Notes under the pieces: generated by a model
Database searches by the model: none
The model's input: the letters and a program-made list of their open reading frames with translations, nothing else
Told to the model about the DNA's origin: nothing
In this document: piece after piece, positions 42,343 to 54,723 of the stretch
How the letters are laid out: each line of letters opens with the position of its first letter
Numbering within the stretch: position 1 is the stretch's first letter
Assembly: GCF_002005225.1 (NCBI RefSeq)
Contig: NZ_CP019724.1
Span: 7,668,001 to 7,732,000 of the forward strand
From: Streptomyces pactum
GTDB taxonomy: Bacteria; Actinomycetota; Actinomycetes; Streptomycetales; Streptomycetaceae
Direction of reading: 5' to 3'
DNA: 64,000 bases
Position numbers and translations under genes: made by a program

Positions 42343-44076
42343 TCAGCCGGACCCGCGCGTGTGGCAGAGCAGCAGGCACACGTCGTCGTCCCGCTCGGAG
42401 TCGCTGAGCAGGGGACGCAGGATGCCGTCCGCCGAACCCTCCAGGTCCGACTCCAGCTCCGCCGAGCCGAACGAGCCGAGCGCCTCCGCCAGCCGCGCGA
42501 TGCCCGGGTCGATGCCCAGGGCTCGCCGCTCGATCAGGCCGTCCGTGTACAGCGCGAGCGTCGAACCAGGCGCCAGCGGCACGGTGTGGTCGGCGATCTC
42601 CTGCTTCAGCGGGATGCCGAGCATCGCACCCGGTTTGGCGTCCAGGGTCCGGACCCGGCCGTCCGGGGTACGCAGCACCGGCGGCGGATGGCCCGCGGCG
42701 GCCCACGTCAGGGTGGGGTCGTCGGGGTGGAAACGCGCGATGACGGCGGTGGCGAACAGGTCGGGCTGGAGGTGGTGCAGGAACGTGTGCAGCCGGGTCA
42801 GGAGCCGGCCCGGGCTGCCGCCGTCGACGGCGTAGGCACGCAGCGCGGTGCGCAGTTGGCTCATCATCACGGCCGCGCGCAGCCCGTGCCCGGTCACGTC
42901 GCCGACCACGGCGATGACAGCGCCGTCGGGCTGACGGAACGCGTCGTACCAGTCGCCGCCCACGTTCAGCCCGTGCGTGGCGGGCAGATAACGCGCGGCC
43001 AGGCCGAGTCCCGGCGGGGCGGGCAGTTCCGTCAGCAGGGCCCGCTGGAGGGTTTCCGCGATGTCGCGGTTGTGCTGGTAGCGCTGGGCGTGGTCGATCG
43101 CGGTACTGGCCCGGCGGGTCAGCTCGATCAGCATGACGGCGTCGTCCGGGTTCCAGCGCTCCCCGGGCGGGGACAGGGTCACCACGCCCAGGGGCGCCTG
43201 CCGTGTCGGCAGCGGGATGCACAGCAGGGGGCGTTCCGGGGCCAGCGCCGAGGGAGGCTGGTCGTCGACGCCGGGCAGGCCGCCGGGGTGCGCGGCGGCG
43301 TACTGGGGCCGCCCCGTGCGGGCGGCGACCACGGCGGCCGCCGCGTGGGCGGGACCCGGACGGTCGCCTTCCTGGTCGAACAGCCAGACGTCGACGCTCG
43401 CGGCGTACTCGGGCACCAGCAGTTCCGGCAGGCGGCGCACGATCTCGTGGTGGTCGAGCGACGCCGTCAGCACCGCGCTCGCGTCCGCCAGGAACGTCAG
43501 TCTGCGACGGGCGTTCTCCGCCTCCGTACGCGCCTTGCGCTCGGCGGCGAACGCCTCCCGCTGGGCCCGTCCGGCGGCGTCCAGTTCGGCGTGCAGTGCC
43601 ACGACGCCCTGGTTCGTCTGGTGCAGCTCCTCCCGGTGGAACTCGACCAGGTTCTCCTGCTCGGTGAGCCTGTCCAGCACCAGCGCGGTGTCCTCGTCGG
43701 CCCCCAGCAGGGCCTCGGCGAGCGCGGCCGGGTCGTCCGCCGCGACGTCGGCATCGGCGACCGGCACGGCCTCGGGGCAGGGCACGGTGACCCGCCACGG
43801 GGGTTCCCCGGCGGCAGCGGCGTCGCGCGAGGGCGTCAGCACGGCGTGCAGCACACCCTCCCCGGCCTCCGGCGTGGCGCGCGAAGCCGTGCCCGCCTCC
43901 ACCGTGAGCCGCCAGGTACCGCCCTTGGCCAGGCACAACCGCAACTGCGCCCCGAGCGAGGCCGCCAGCCGCGCCCGCTCCAGAGGCGGCACACCGTAGG
44001 CCGCGGCCAGGCGTGCGGTGGTGATGCGTGCCTGGGCCGCGTCGGTGATGTCGGTGATGTGCCAGGCTCGGGTCAT
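42343..44076 (-). CDS. GAF-PP2C serine phosphatase, last gene of stressosome operon (577 aa)
   Basis: SpoIIE/RsbU-like phosphatase that should dephosphorylate a STAS antagonist. The N-terminal 130 residues (TRAWHITDITDAAQARITTA, then ARLAASLGAQLRLCLAKG) look like a HATPase-like regulatory segment. A coiled coil (about 150-230) and GAF domain (about 230-370) follow. The PP2C core (about 380-577) has GGDWYDAFRQPDG, GDVTGHGLRAAVM, LALYTDGLIE and DDDVCLLL. ATG at 44076 overlaps the stop of the micro-ORF as ATGA. Confidence 0.88.
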   Translation of the reverse strand: MTRAWHITDITDAAQARITTARLAAAYGVPPLERARLAASLGAQLRLCLAKGGTWRLTVEAGTASRATPEAGEGVLHAVLTPSRDAAAAGEPPWRVTVPCPEAVPVADADVAADDPAALAEALLGADEDTALVLDRLTEQENLVEFHREELHQTNQGVVALHAELDAAGRAQREAFAAERKARTEAENARRRLTFLADASAVLTASLDHHEIVRRLPELLVPEYAASVDVWLFDQEGDRPGPAHAAAAVVAARTGRPQYAAAHPGGLPGVDDQPPSALAPERPLLCIPLPTRQAPLGVVTLSPPGERWNPDDAVMLIELTRRASTAIDHAQRYQHNRDIAETLQRALLTELPAPPGLGLAARYLPATHGLNVGGDWYDAFRQPDGAVIAVVGDVTGHGLRAAVMMSQLRTALRAYAVDGGSPGRLLTRLHTFLHHLQPDLFATAVIARFHPDDPTLTWAAAGHPPPVLRTPDGRVRTLDAKPGAMLGIPLKQEIADHTVPLAPGSTLALYTDGLIERRALGIDPGIARLAEALGSFGSAELESDLEGSADGILRPLLSDSERDDDVCLLLCHTRGSG

Positions 44077-44222
44077 GGGTGGTCCAGCGGGGTCGGGGCC
44101 GGACCGGTCGCGGTGGTGTCGGCCGCGAGCCGCCGGTGTTCGAGGGGTGGTACGCCGTGGGTCGCGTGGGCGGTGGCGGTGCGCGCCCCCGCCGCGTCGG
44201 TGAGGTGGCGGGGACCGGTCAT
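44073..44222 (-). CDS. Micro-ORF in the stressosome operon (49 aa)
   Basis: ATG at 44222 overlaps the stop of the RsbT-RsbX fusion gene by 4 nt (ATGA), and its own stop overlaps the ATG of the GAF-PP2C gene by 4 nt (ATGA). The peptide begins MTGPRHLTDAAGARTATA and contains HGVPPLEHRRLAA. This resembles the first 40 residues of the GAF-PP2C protein (TDAAQARITTARLAAAYGVP, then PPLERARLAA). It is probably a shortened duplicate kept in frame by coupling, or a truncated gene. No expression evidence. Confidence 0.55.
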   Translation of the reverse strand: MTGPRHLTDAAGARTATAHATHGVPPLEHRRLAADTTATGPAPTPLDHP

Positions 44223-45283
44223 CGGGCATCCGGTGGGGTCGGGGCCAGTACGGCCACGGCGGTGTCGTCCCGCACCGGGCGGGCCGAACTGCTGGCGTCA
44301 CGGACCGTCACGGCCGCCGTCACCGCCGGGTCGGCCGCCGTGCGGCAGGTGTCGGGCGTCGGGGCCCAGCGGCTCGGCAGACCGTCGCTGTGCAGGACCA
44401 GCACCCGGTCGTCCGCCCAGGCCGCCTCCTCCTCGCGCAGGGTGGTGGGCCGGTGGGTGCCGACGATGCCGGGCCGGGACACCAGGTGCCGCCAGGTGCC
44501 GCCCGCGCACAGCCGCGCCCCGATGTTGCCGATGCCGGCGAACCTGAGCACCGCGGCACGCGTGTCCACCTGGGCCACCGCGACGGCCGCGCCGCGGGTG
44601 CCGCTCAGCGCCGTGTCGAGCCGCCGCAGGGCCTCGGCGGGCGCGAGGTGTGCCGAACCGCGCAGCGCCTCGACGGCGGCGGTCGAGGCGCGGGCCGCAT
44701 CCGGGCCGTGGCCGAGCCCGTCGGCCAGCATCAGCGTGACCCGGTCCCCGGACCGGACCCAGGCCCAGGCGTCGCCCGAGTAGTCGTCCCCGCCGAAGGG
44801 GACGTTCACCGCGCCGGCCCGTACCCTCCCCGCTGGACCGGGCTCGGCGGCACCGCCGCCGGACGGGGAGCCGACCCGGGCGATCACCACCGTGCCCCGC
44901 CCGGGAACGCTGTGCAGGTCGAAGTCGTCGGCGAGGCGCGCGCAGGTGCCGAGACCGGCACCGAGGGAGCTCGTGGTGGTGAAACCGTCGCGCAGGGCGG
45001 CGGACACGTCGGGGATCCCGGGACCGTGGTCGACCGTGGCGATCTGCACGAGTCGGCTCTCGTCACGGTCCACCGCGAGGACGGGCGGAGCGACGACGTC
45101 GATGAGGACCTGGCCGCCCCCGGCGTGCTTGAGCAGATTGGTGGCCAGCTCGGTCGCCACCAGCGCCGCGGTGGCGGTGCGCTGCTCGTCCAGCCCGGCC
45201 AGGGCCGCCGCGTGCTCCGCGGCCACCCGGGCGTCACGCACCCGGGTCGAGTCGTGCACCGGGACGTCCCACACGCGCGGCAT
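44219..45283 (-). CDS. RsbT-like HATPase / RsbX-like PP2C fusion (354 aa)
   Basis: N-terminal HATPase (about 1-140): LVATELATNLLKHAGGGQVL N-box, DHGPGIPDV G1 and SLGAGLGTCARLADDF G2. C-terminal PP2C (about 160-350): MLADGLGHGPDAARAS, VLVLHSDGLP and RDDTAVAVLAP. In Bacillus, RsbT (kinase of RsbS/RsbR) and RsbX (phosphatase resetting the stressosome) are separate proteins; here both activities sit on one chain. ATG at 45283 overlaps the RsbT stop by 1 nt. Confidence 0.88.
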   Translation of the reverse strand: MPRVWDVPVHDSTRVRDARVAAEHAAALAGLDEQRTATAALVATELATNLLKHAGGGQVLIDVVAPPVLAVDRDESRLVQIATVDHGPGIPDVSAALRDGFTTTSSLGAGLGTCARLADDFDLHSVPGRGTVVIARVGSPSGGGAAEPGPAGRVRAGAVNVPFGGDDYSGDAWAWVRSGDRVTLMLADGLGHGPDAARASTAAVEALRGSAHLAPAEALRRLDTALSGTRGAAVAVAQVDTRAAVLRFAGIGNIGARLCAGGTWRHLVSRPGIVGTHRPTTLREEEAAWADDRVLVLHSDGLPSRWAPTPDTCRTAADPAVTAAVTVRDASSSARPVRDDTAVAVLAPTPPDAR

Positions 45284-45726
45284 CAGGACTCCTCACGCGG
45301 GCGGGGCGCCCGGCCCACCCAGGAGGTCACGCGGACGGTGGTGCCCGCGCCCGGGCTGCTCTCGATCGCGAAGTCGTGCACCAGGCGCCGCGCCCCGCCC
45401 AGCCCCATGCCCAGTCCGCCCCCCGAGGTGAAGCCGTCGCTGAGCGCCTGCTCCAGGTCCGCGATGCCCGGCCCCTCGTCGCTGAAGGTCAGTCGCAGCC
45501 CCTGTACGCCTGCCTCGGAGACCGGTTCCGTCTCCATCGATCCACCGCCGCCGTACACGAGCGTGTTGCGGGCCAGTTCGCTGGCAGCCGTGACCAGCTT
45601 CGTCTGGTCGACCAGGCCGAAGCCGAGCTGGGCGGCCGCCTGCCGCACGTGCTGACGTACCCACACCAGATCCATGTCCGAACGGATCGGCAGGCGGGCC
45701 TGGGCGCCCGCGGCAGTGTGCATCAC
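45283..45726 (-). CDS. rsbT: RsbT-like switch kinase (147 aa)
   Basis: GHKL kinase close to RsbT: TKLVTAASELARNTLVYGGG (N-box, about 60-80), SDEGPGIADLEQAL (G1, about 90) and GGGLGMGLGGARRLVHDFAI (G2, about 115). It should phosphorylate the RsbS and RsbR STAS domains and, once released, activate a PP2C phosphatase. ATG at 45726 overlaps the RsbS stop (4 nt). The N-terminal 15 residues exceed Bacillus RsbT length. Confidence 0.88.
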   Translation of the reverse strand: MMHTAAGAQARLPIRSDMDLVWVRQHVRQAAAQLGFGLVDQTKLVTAASELARNTLVYGGGGSMETEPVSEAGVQGLRLTFSDEGPGIADLEQALSDGFTSGGGLGMGLGGARRLVHDFAIESSPGAGTTVRVTSWVGRAPRPREES

Positions 45727-46166
45727 GGACTCTCCTGGCGCAGGCCGCCGAAGCGGGACGACGGAGCGTGCCGCGTCAGCAGGTCCATGGCCACCTCGGT
45801 ACTGAGCGCGGTGTGCACGCCCGGCAGTGTCAGACCCAGCTCCACCAGGGTGATCGCGACCGCCGGCCGCATGCCGACCACCACGCTGCGCGCGGCCAGC
45901 AGCTCGGTCTGACCGGCGATCTCCGCCAGGACCCGGCCGAGGAAGGAGTCGACGATCTCCACACCGGAGATGTCGATGATCACACCGGTGATCACACCGG
46001 TGGTCCCGGTGCGGGAGATGGTCTCGGCGAGGTCCTGCTGGAGCTGCTGCGCCGTGCTGTCGTGCAGGTCTCCCTGCAGCGTGACCAGCAGCACCTCGCC
46101 GAGCCGGAGGACCGGGACATGACCCGTCACGGGACCCGCCTGGGGCCCCGGGAATGATTCGTTCAC
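45723..46166 (-). CDS. rsbS: RsbS-like STAS protein (147 aa)
   Basis: STAS domain (about 18-125) with the RsbS phosphorylation site: IIDISGVEIVDSFLGRVLAE, in which Ser in VDSF matches Ser59 of B. subtilis RsbS, and VVVGMRPAVAITLVELG after it. Slightly longer than Bacillus RsbS because of a C-terminal tail ending in FGGLRQESP. GTG start at 46166 overlaps the RsbR stop (GTGA). Confidence 0.88.
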   Translation of the reverse strand: MNESFPGPQAGPVTGHVPVLRLGEVLLVTLQGDLHDSTAQQLQQDLAETISRTGTTGVITGVIIDISGVEIVDSFLGRVLAEIAGQTELLAARSVVVGMRPAVAITLVELGLTLPGVHTALSTEVAMDLLTRHAPSSRFGGLRQESP

Positions 46167-47068
46167 CGCGCGACCGGCCCGTTCGCCACGGGGTTCACGA
46201 TGCCGACCCCGAGCTGGTGCAGCACGTGCCCCAGCGCGTCGGCGAGGCTCGCCCGGGTGACCACGGTGCCCAGGTCCAGGCCGAGGTGGACCATGGTCTG
46301 CGCGATCGCCGGCCGGATGCCGGAGACGATGCACTCGGCGCCCATCAGCCGGGCCGCCGCGACCGTCTTCATCAGGTGCTGGGCCACCAGCGAGTCCACG
46401 GTCGGCACCCCGGTGATGTCCAGGATCGCGTAGCGCGCCTGCTGCTCCACGATGGACTCCAGCAGGGTCTCCATGACGACCTGGCTGCGGGCACTGTCGA
46501 GTGTTCCGATCAGCGGGACGGCCACGATGCCGTCCCACAGTTTTATGACGGGCGTGGCCACCTCCATCAACTGCAGCCGCTGGCGGTCGATGAGCGCCTG
46601 CCCCTCGCTGAGCGCCGTCTGCATGACCACGACCCGCAGGGTGCCCATCAGCACACTCAGCGTGGTCACGCAGGCTCGCGCGTCGTCGGCCGAGGCGTCC
46701 GGCAGATCCGCCAGGAGCAGGTTCTCGACCGGCGGACGCAGGGTGGCCAGCTCGCTCGACACCTGGGCGGTGCTCAGACCCGCCCGCGAGCGGGCCGCCC
46801 CCATCCGCGCCAACTGCTCGCGCACCGTCGTGAATCCGGCGGCGTCCGGGTCCTCCACCCGTGCCGCGTCGGCCACTTGGGCCAGCGCGTCCACCACGGC
46901 CTTGCCCGCCTCGACCGCCTCGTCGCGCGAGACGGTGAACACCGCCCGGAACAAGGGCTCGTCCGCCCACCGCTGGGCGATCTGCTCACGACGGCGCCGC
47001 AAGAAGTCCCTGACCTCGGTCGTCGGCGATACCGCTGTTCCCTCCGCCTGCTCCGGCACCTGTTCCAC
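46163..47068 (-). CDS. rsbR: RsbR-type stressosome protein (301 aa)
   Basis: A non-haem globin-like/four-helix N-terminal sensor (about 1-165: RDFLRRRREQIAQRWADEPL and SVLMGTLRVVVMQTAL) plus a C-terminal STAS domain (about 170-290). The region that is phosphorylated in B. subtilis RsbR (Thr171 and Thr205) is seen as ILDITGVPTVDSLVAQH (Ser at the Thr171 position) and GIRPAIAQTMVHLG (Thr205 kept). First gene of the operon. ATG at 47068. Confidence 0.9.
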   Translation of the reverse strand: MEQVPEQAEGTAVSPTTEVRDFLRRRREQIAQRWADEPLFRAVFTVSRDEAVEAGKAVVDALAQVADAARVEDPDAAGFTTVREQLARMGAARSRAGLSTAQVSSELATLRPPVENLLLADLPDASADDARACVTTLSVLMGTLRVVVMQTALSEGQALIDRQRLQLMEVATPVIKLWDGIVAVPLIGTLDSARSQVVMETLLESIVEQQARYAILDITGVPTVDSLVAQHLMKTVAAARLMGAECIVSGIRPAIAQTMVHLGLDLGTVVTRASLADALGHVLHQLGVGIVNPVANGPVAR

Positions 47069-47216
47069 TCCTCATCCGCGTTGCGCCGCACAGCCCCGGG
47101 AGGCGACGTGACGGCGACGTGACTCTGCCGGGCGACAACTGTAACCACCCGCCGACCTCGTACGACACCTGCTCCCGCGCGAACGGTCCGGATGAGCGCC
47201 GGTTAGGAGGCGGAAC

Positions 47217-47609
47217 TCACACCTCCGGTACCCGCGGCCCCTCCGGCCGGGCGTCGACGCGGGCGAGCGCCTCGTCGATGCTCTCGGAGACCGGCACCGT
47301 GATGCTCACCCCCGTCAGATCCAGAACGCGCCGCACCGCGGCGGTGGGCGAGATGATGTGCACGCTGCCCGGCAGCTCGCGTGCCTCCTGGTAGACCCGC
47401 AGGATGATGTTCATGCCGGACGAGTCCATGAACGGCACCTCGGAAAGGTCCAGCAGGAAGTGCCGCCGGCCGTGGTGCAGTTGGTTGGCCAGATGGTGCT
47501 GGAACTCGGTCGCGGTGTCGACGTCCAGGTAGCCCTCCACCTTGAGCAGCGCGACCTCCTCACGGGGCAGGGTCACCTCGACGGACAGCGGGTTCTGGGC
47601 TATGGGCAC
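47217..47609 (-). CDS. RsbV-type STAS anti-sigma antagonist (130 aa)
   Basis: STAS domain (about 10-120). Phosphorylatable Ser in FLLDLSEVPFMDSSGMNIIL (about 55-70), the normal site for RsbW-type kinases. Leading PIAQNPLSVEVTLPREEVAL and a C-terminal Pro-rich tail. GTG at 47609 with GGAGG; a TTG at 47624 is in frame but has the site inside its codons. Substrate for the local kinases and PP2C phosphatases is likely. Confidence 0.85.
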   Translation of the reverse strand: MPIAQNPLSVEVTLPREEVALLKVEGYLDVDTATEFQHHLANQLHHGRRHFLLDLSEVPFMDSSGMNIILRVYQEARELPGSVHIISPTAAVRRVLDLTGVSITVPVSESIDEALARVDARPEGPRVPEV

Positions 47610-47668
47610 GTGTACCTCCAACAAAAACGGCCGTGCGGTGGGGTGTCATGTACCGCCGCGCCCGGCGG

Positions 47669-47693
47669 TTACCCCCGAATCCGTACGTCACAC
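47669..47693 (-). promoter_or_regulatory. Candidate SigB-type promoter for the RsbV-like gene
   Basis: GTGT (47693-47690), 15 nt and GGGTAA (47674-47669) on the minus strand. Leader about 50-55 nt. The last -10 base is A, not C or T. Confidence 0.3.
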
Positions 47694-47727
47694 CCGCCCG
47701 GCCGGGACCGGAATCCAGTGCCCCGCG

Positions 47728-50235
47728 TCACCCGACCCGGATGCCCACGAGACACGTGTCGTCGTCCGTGTCCGACCTGCTGTAGGTGAGCAGCCGGTCC
47801 AGGTGCTGATCGAGGGTGTTCGGTGTCGGGCGGACGGTGCTCAGCAACTGGTCCAGCGCCTCCTCCACCGAGCGGTCGCGGCGTTCGATCAGACCGTCGG
47901 TGTACATGAGCAGGGTGTCCTCGCCGGCCAGCCGCACCTCGTCCTCCTCGTACGCCGCCTCGGCCACCGCGCCCAGCAGCATGCCCCTGAGCAGCGGCAG
48001 CGGCTTGGCCTCCGGGCCCCGGACCAGCACCGGCGGCAGATGGCCCGCCCTGGCCCAGCGCAGCGTGCGCCGGGCCGGGTCGTAGAGACCGCACACCGCC
48101 GTGGCCGTGACCCCGCCCGTCAGATGGTGTGCCACGATGTTGAGCCACGACAGCAACTGTCCCGGCCCCGCACCGGTCACCGCGAGACCGCGCAGCGCGT
48201 TGCGCAGGACGACCATGCTGGTCGCGGCCTCTATGCCGTGGCCGGCCACGTCCCCCACGCACAGCAGCACCCGTCCGCTCGGCAGCATCACCGCGTCGTA
48301 CCAGTCGCCGCCCACCAACTGCTCCGTCTCGGCGGGCCGGTACCGGACGGCCACCTGGAGGTCCGGCACCCTGAGCGGGGTCTGGGCCGGCGGCATGATG
48401 GCGTGCTGCAACTGCAGGGTCAGCCGGTTGCGTTCGATGGCCTGCTGCTCACTGTGGGCGAGCTGGTCGCGCGTCGCGGCGAGCGCCACCTCGGTCCAGT
48501 GCTGTGCCGAGATGTCCTGATAGGCGCCCCGTACCGCGAGCAGGCGGTCGTCGGTGTCCAGGACCGGTTCGGCCACCGCCCGGACGTGCCGGGTCACCCC
48601 GTCCGGCCGCTGCAGCCGGAACCCCGCCGACGCCGGCCGCCGGTGGTGCAGCAGCGTGCGCAGGAACCGGCCGATGGTGACGGCGTCGTCCGGGTGGGCG
48701 TGCGCGGTCAGCTCCTCCAGCGGTACCGGCGTACTCGTTTGCGGACGCCCGTACAGGTCGTAGAGCTGCCCGTTCCAGGTGATCTCGCCGGTCAGCAGGT
48801 TCTCCTCGAAGCCGCCGATCCGGCCGAGGCGCTGGGCGTGCTGGAGCAGGCTGGCCAGCCGGGCGGCCTCGTCCTCGATGCGCCAGATGAGCAGCACGGC
48901 GTTGCCGTGCCGGCTGACGCTGATGTCCGCGACCGCCGACAGCGGCACCTGGTCCACCAGGGCGGTCAGGTTCATCCGCCGGGCCCGGAACGGCTCGCCG
49001 GTGGCGTACACCCGCTCCACGTTCTGGAACAGCTCGCTGTCCCCGGCGGCCATCGGATAGGCCTCCAGCAGGAGCGCGCCGCCCACGACCGCACGCGGCC
49101 GCCCGGCGGGGTCCAGGAAGCGCTTGTTCACGTGCTGGATGCGGAAGTCCGCCAGGTGACCGTCGGCGTCCAGATGCGGCACCAGGACAAGCGCGGGGTC
49201 GTACAGCCCGTCCGCCAGGTCCATCAGCTCCACCGCGTCCGGCATGACCCGCGGCTCCTGCCCGGCGCCGCGCGGCGGCGTGTACGACTCCAGCGTGTGC
49301 GCGCACAGCTCCGCCAGGGCCTCCACCTGACGGACCACCTGGGGCGGCTGCGGGGCCAGCGGCACCGGCCAGGCGATCTCCAGCACGCCGTGCAGGCGCC
49401 CCCCGGTACCGGCCGGCACGGCCACCCTGCCGCCGTGCGGGTACTGGTGCCGGCCCACGCTGGGCAGCCCGGTCCCGGACAGGGAAGTGATCCACTGGCC
49501 CGCGCGCTCGGTCAGCCCGCACCGGGCCACCGTCGCCACGTCCGGCGGCACGTAACGCCAGCGGGTGGCCTCGGCCGGCGAGAATCCCGCGCTGCCGGCC
49601 AGCGTGAGCGACCCGTCGTAGCCGGCCGCCCAGATGGCCACGGCGACCGCGCCGAGCGGGCGCAGCGCCTGCTCCAGCAGGGCGTCGGCCACGGCCTGCG
49701 TGTCGTTCGCGGCCAGCGCGCCGCTCTCGGCCGCCCGCAGGCGCACGGCGGCAGACTCGGCCACCGCCTCCCCGGCCTCCGTGTCCACCGCGCCGTCCTC
49801 GGCGGACGCGGCCTGCACGGCGGCGGTGGCCGTCAAGAACGCGTCCGTCACCTCCGACATCCGGTCCCGGGCCGCCTGGTTGATGACGTCGACCGCGAAC
49901 TCCAGAGGCGTCACCTGGGACTGCTCGGCCAGCTCGGCGAGCTGCCGGGCGGCCTGCGCCGGGCCGCATCCGAGCCGGGCCACCAGGATGCCCTTGGCGA
50001 GCTCGATCAGGGCCCGGCCCTCGGCCTCCGCCTGGGCGGCCCGCACCTCGCGGCTGAGCCGGTCCACCGTGGCCGCCAGCCTCCCCACCGGCGACTGCGG
50101 GGTCATTCCGCGCGGGTCCGCGGCCGGCCCGTCGACCGCGCGGGACCGCGGCGGCCCGGGTGCCGGGGGCGGCGCGGCGGACGCCTCGCGCGGCGCGCCG
50201 CCGGCCGGTTCACGTGGCTGCTCGGAGGTGTTCAC
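47728..50235 (-). CDS. ANTAR-GAF-PAS-PP2C phosphatase (835 aa)
   Basis: Order: a disordered Pro/Ala N terminus; ANTAR-like RNA-binding helices (about 75-130, RALIELAKGILVARLGCGPA then QAARQLAELAEQSQ); a GAF domain (about 165-305); a PAS-like region with PAS fold motifs (about 330-590, GGFEENLLTGEITWNGQLYD); and a PP2C core (about 600-835, GGDWYDAVMLPSGRVLLCVG, DVAGHGIEAATSMV, LLMYTDGLIERRD, DDDTCLVGI). It should act on STAS antagonists. GTG at 50235 with GAGGAG upstream. Downstream of the HAMP kinase gene by 97 nt on the same strand. Confidence 0.88.
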   Translation of the reverse strand: MNTSEQPREPAGGAPREASAAPPPAPGPPRSRAVDGPAADPRGMTPQSPVGRLAATVDRLSREVRAAQAEAEGRALIELAKGILVARLGCGPAQAARQLAELAEQSQVTPLEFAVDVINQAARDRMSEVTDAFLTATAAVQAASAEDGAVDTEAGEAVAESAAVRLRAAESGALAANDTQAVADALLEQALRPLGAVAVAIWAAGYDGSLTLAGSAGFSPAEATRWRYVPPDVATVARCGLTERAGQWITSLSGTGLPSVGRHQYPHGGRVAVPAGTGGRLHGVLEIAWPVPLAPQPPQVVRQVEALAELCAHTLESYTPPRGAGQEPRVMPDAVELMDLADGLYDPALVLVPHLDADGHLADFRIQHVNKRFLDPAGRPRAVVGGALLLEAYPMAAGDSELFQNVERVYATGEPFRARRMNLTALVDQVPLSAVADISVSRHGNAVLLIWRIEDEAARLASLLQHAQRLGRIGGFEENLLTGEITWNGQLYDLYGRPQTSTPVPLEELTAHAHPDDAVTIGRFLRTLLHHRRPASAGFRLQRPDGVTRHVRAVAEPVLDTDDRLLAVRGAYQDISAQHWTEVALAATRDQLAHSEQQAIERNRLTLQLQHAIMPPAQTPLRVPDLQVAVRYRPAETEQLVGGDWYDAVMLPSGRVLLCVGDVAGHGIEAATSMVVLRNALRGLAVTGAGPGQLLSWLNIVAHHLTGGVTATAVCGLYDPARRTLRWARAGHLPPVLVRGPEAKPLPLLRGMLLGAVAEAAYEEDEVRLAGEDTLLMYTDGLIERRDRSVEEALDQLLSTVRPTPNTLDQHLDRLLTYSRSDTDDDTCLVGIRVG

Positions 50236-50332
50236 GATGGGGACGCTCCTCGGCTGGGTTCCGCCACGGAGCACGACGGGACGCGCCGCGCACCGCCCGG
50301 CCCACCGGTGTACGGGACGGGGGCCGGCGCGC

Positions 50333-54328
<3,996 letters not shown>

Positions 54329-54479
54329 GCGCACCCTCGTTCCGCTCCCCAGGAGTCCTCGGACCGAGGACTCGACAACCCCCTTGGGACGGATTGCCCG
54401 GCCCGGTCTTTCGTGCGTGCGTTCCCGCAGTTCACGGATCCGTCCCGTGCGGAACTGCCCCATGAGAAAAATACGCCAG

Positions 54480-54508
54480 AGGCTAACCCAGGTCGCGGGT
54501 CCGAACAA
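54480..54508 (-). promoter_or_regulatory. Candidate housekeeping promoter for the HAMP kinase
   Basis: Minus strand TTGTTC (54508-54503), 17 nt, TAGCCT (54485-54480) resembles an HrdB-type pair. The leader would be about 145 nt. Confidence 0.3.
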
Positions 54509-54537
54509 AGCGGGACGTCACCCGGCGGAGTGCGGTC

Positions 54538-54587
54538 CCGGCCGGGTACCCCGCGCCCGCGGGACCGGCCGCGGGGTACCCGGCCGG
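54538..54587. repeat. Perfect 18-bp inverted repeat carrying GGGTAC
   Basis: Left arm 54538-54555 (CCGGCCGGGTACCCCGCG) and right arm 54570-54587 are perfect complements around a 14-nt loop. Each arm contains the palindromic GGGTACC core. It lies in the 395-bp divergent region between the HAMP kinase and the PRC-barrel gene. Confidence 0.85.
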
Positions 54588-54619
54588 ACCCCGCCGCCGC
54601 CGATTGGCCCACCGGGCCC

Positions 54620-54644
54620 GAATGCGGCGGCCCGGGCCGGGTAT
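54620..54644 (+). promoter_or_regulatory. Candidate SigB-type promoter for the PRC-barrel gene
   Basis: GAAT (54620-54623), 15 nt and GGGTAT (54639-54644); leader about 70 nt. The clearest SigB-type match on the right half of the window. Confidence 0.45.
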
Positions 54645-54723
54645 CTGCTGCTGTGGAGCCGGTCCGGCCCGGGGCGTCGGCCCGGCCCGGCAGTCGTCAC
54701 CGACGCGGGAGGGAAGGGACAGC

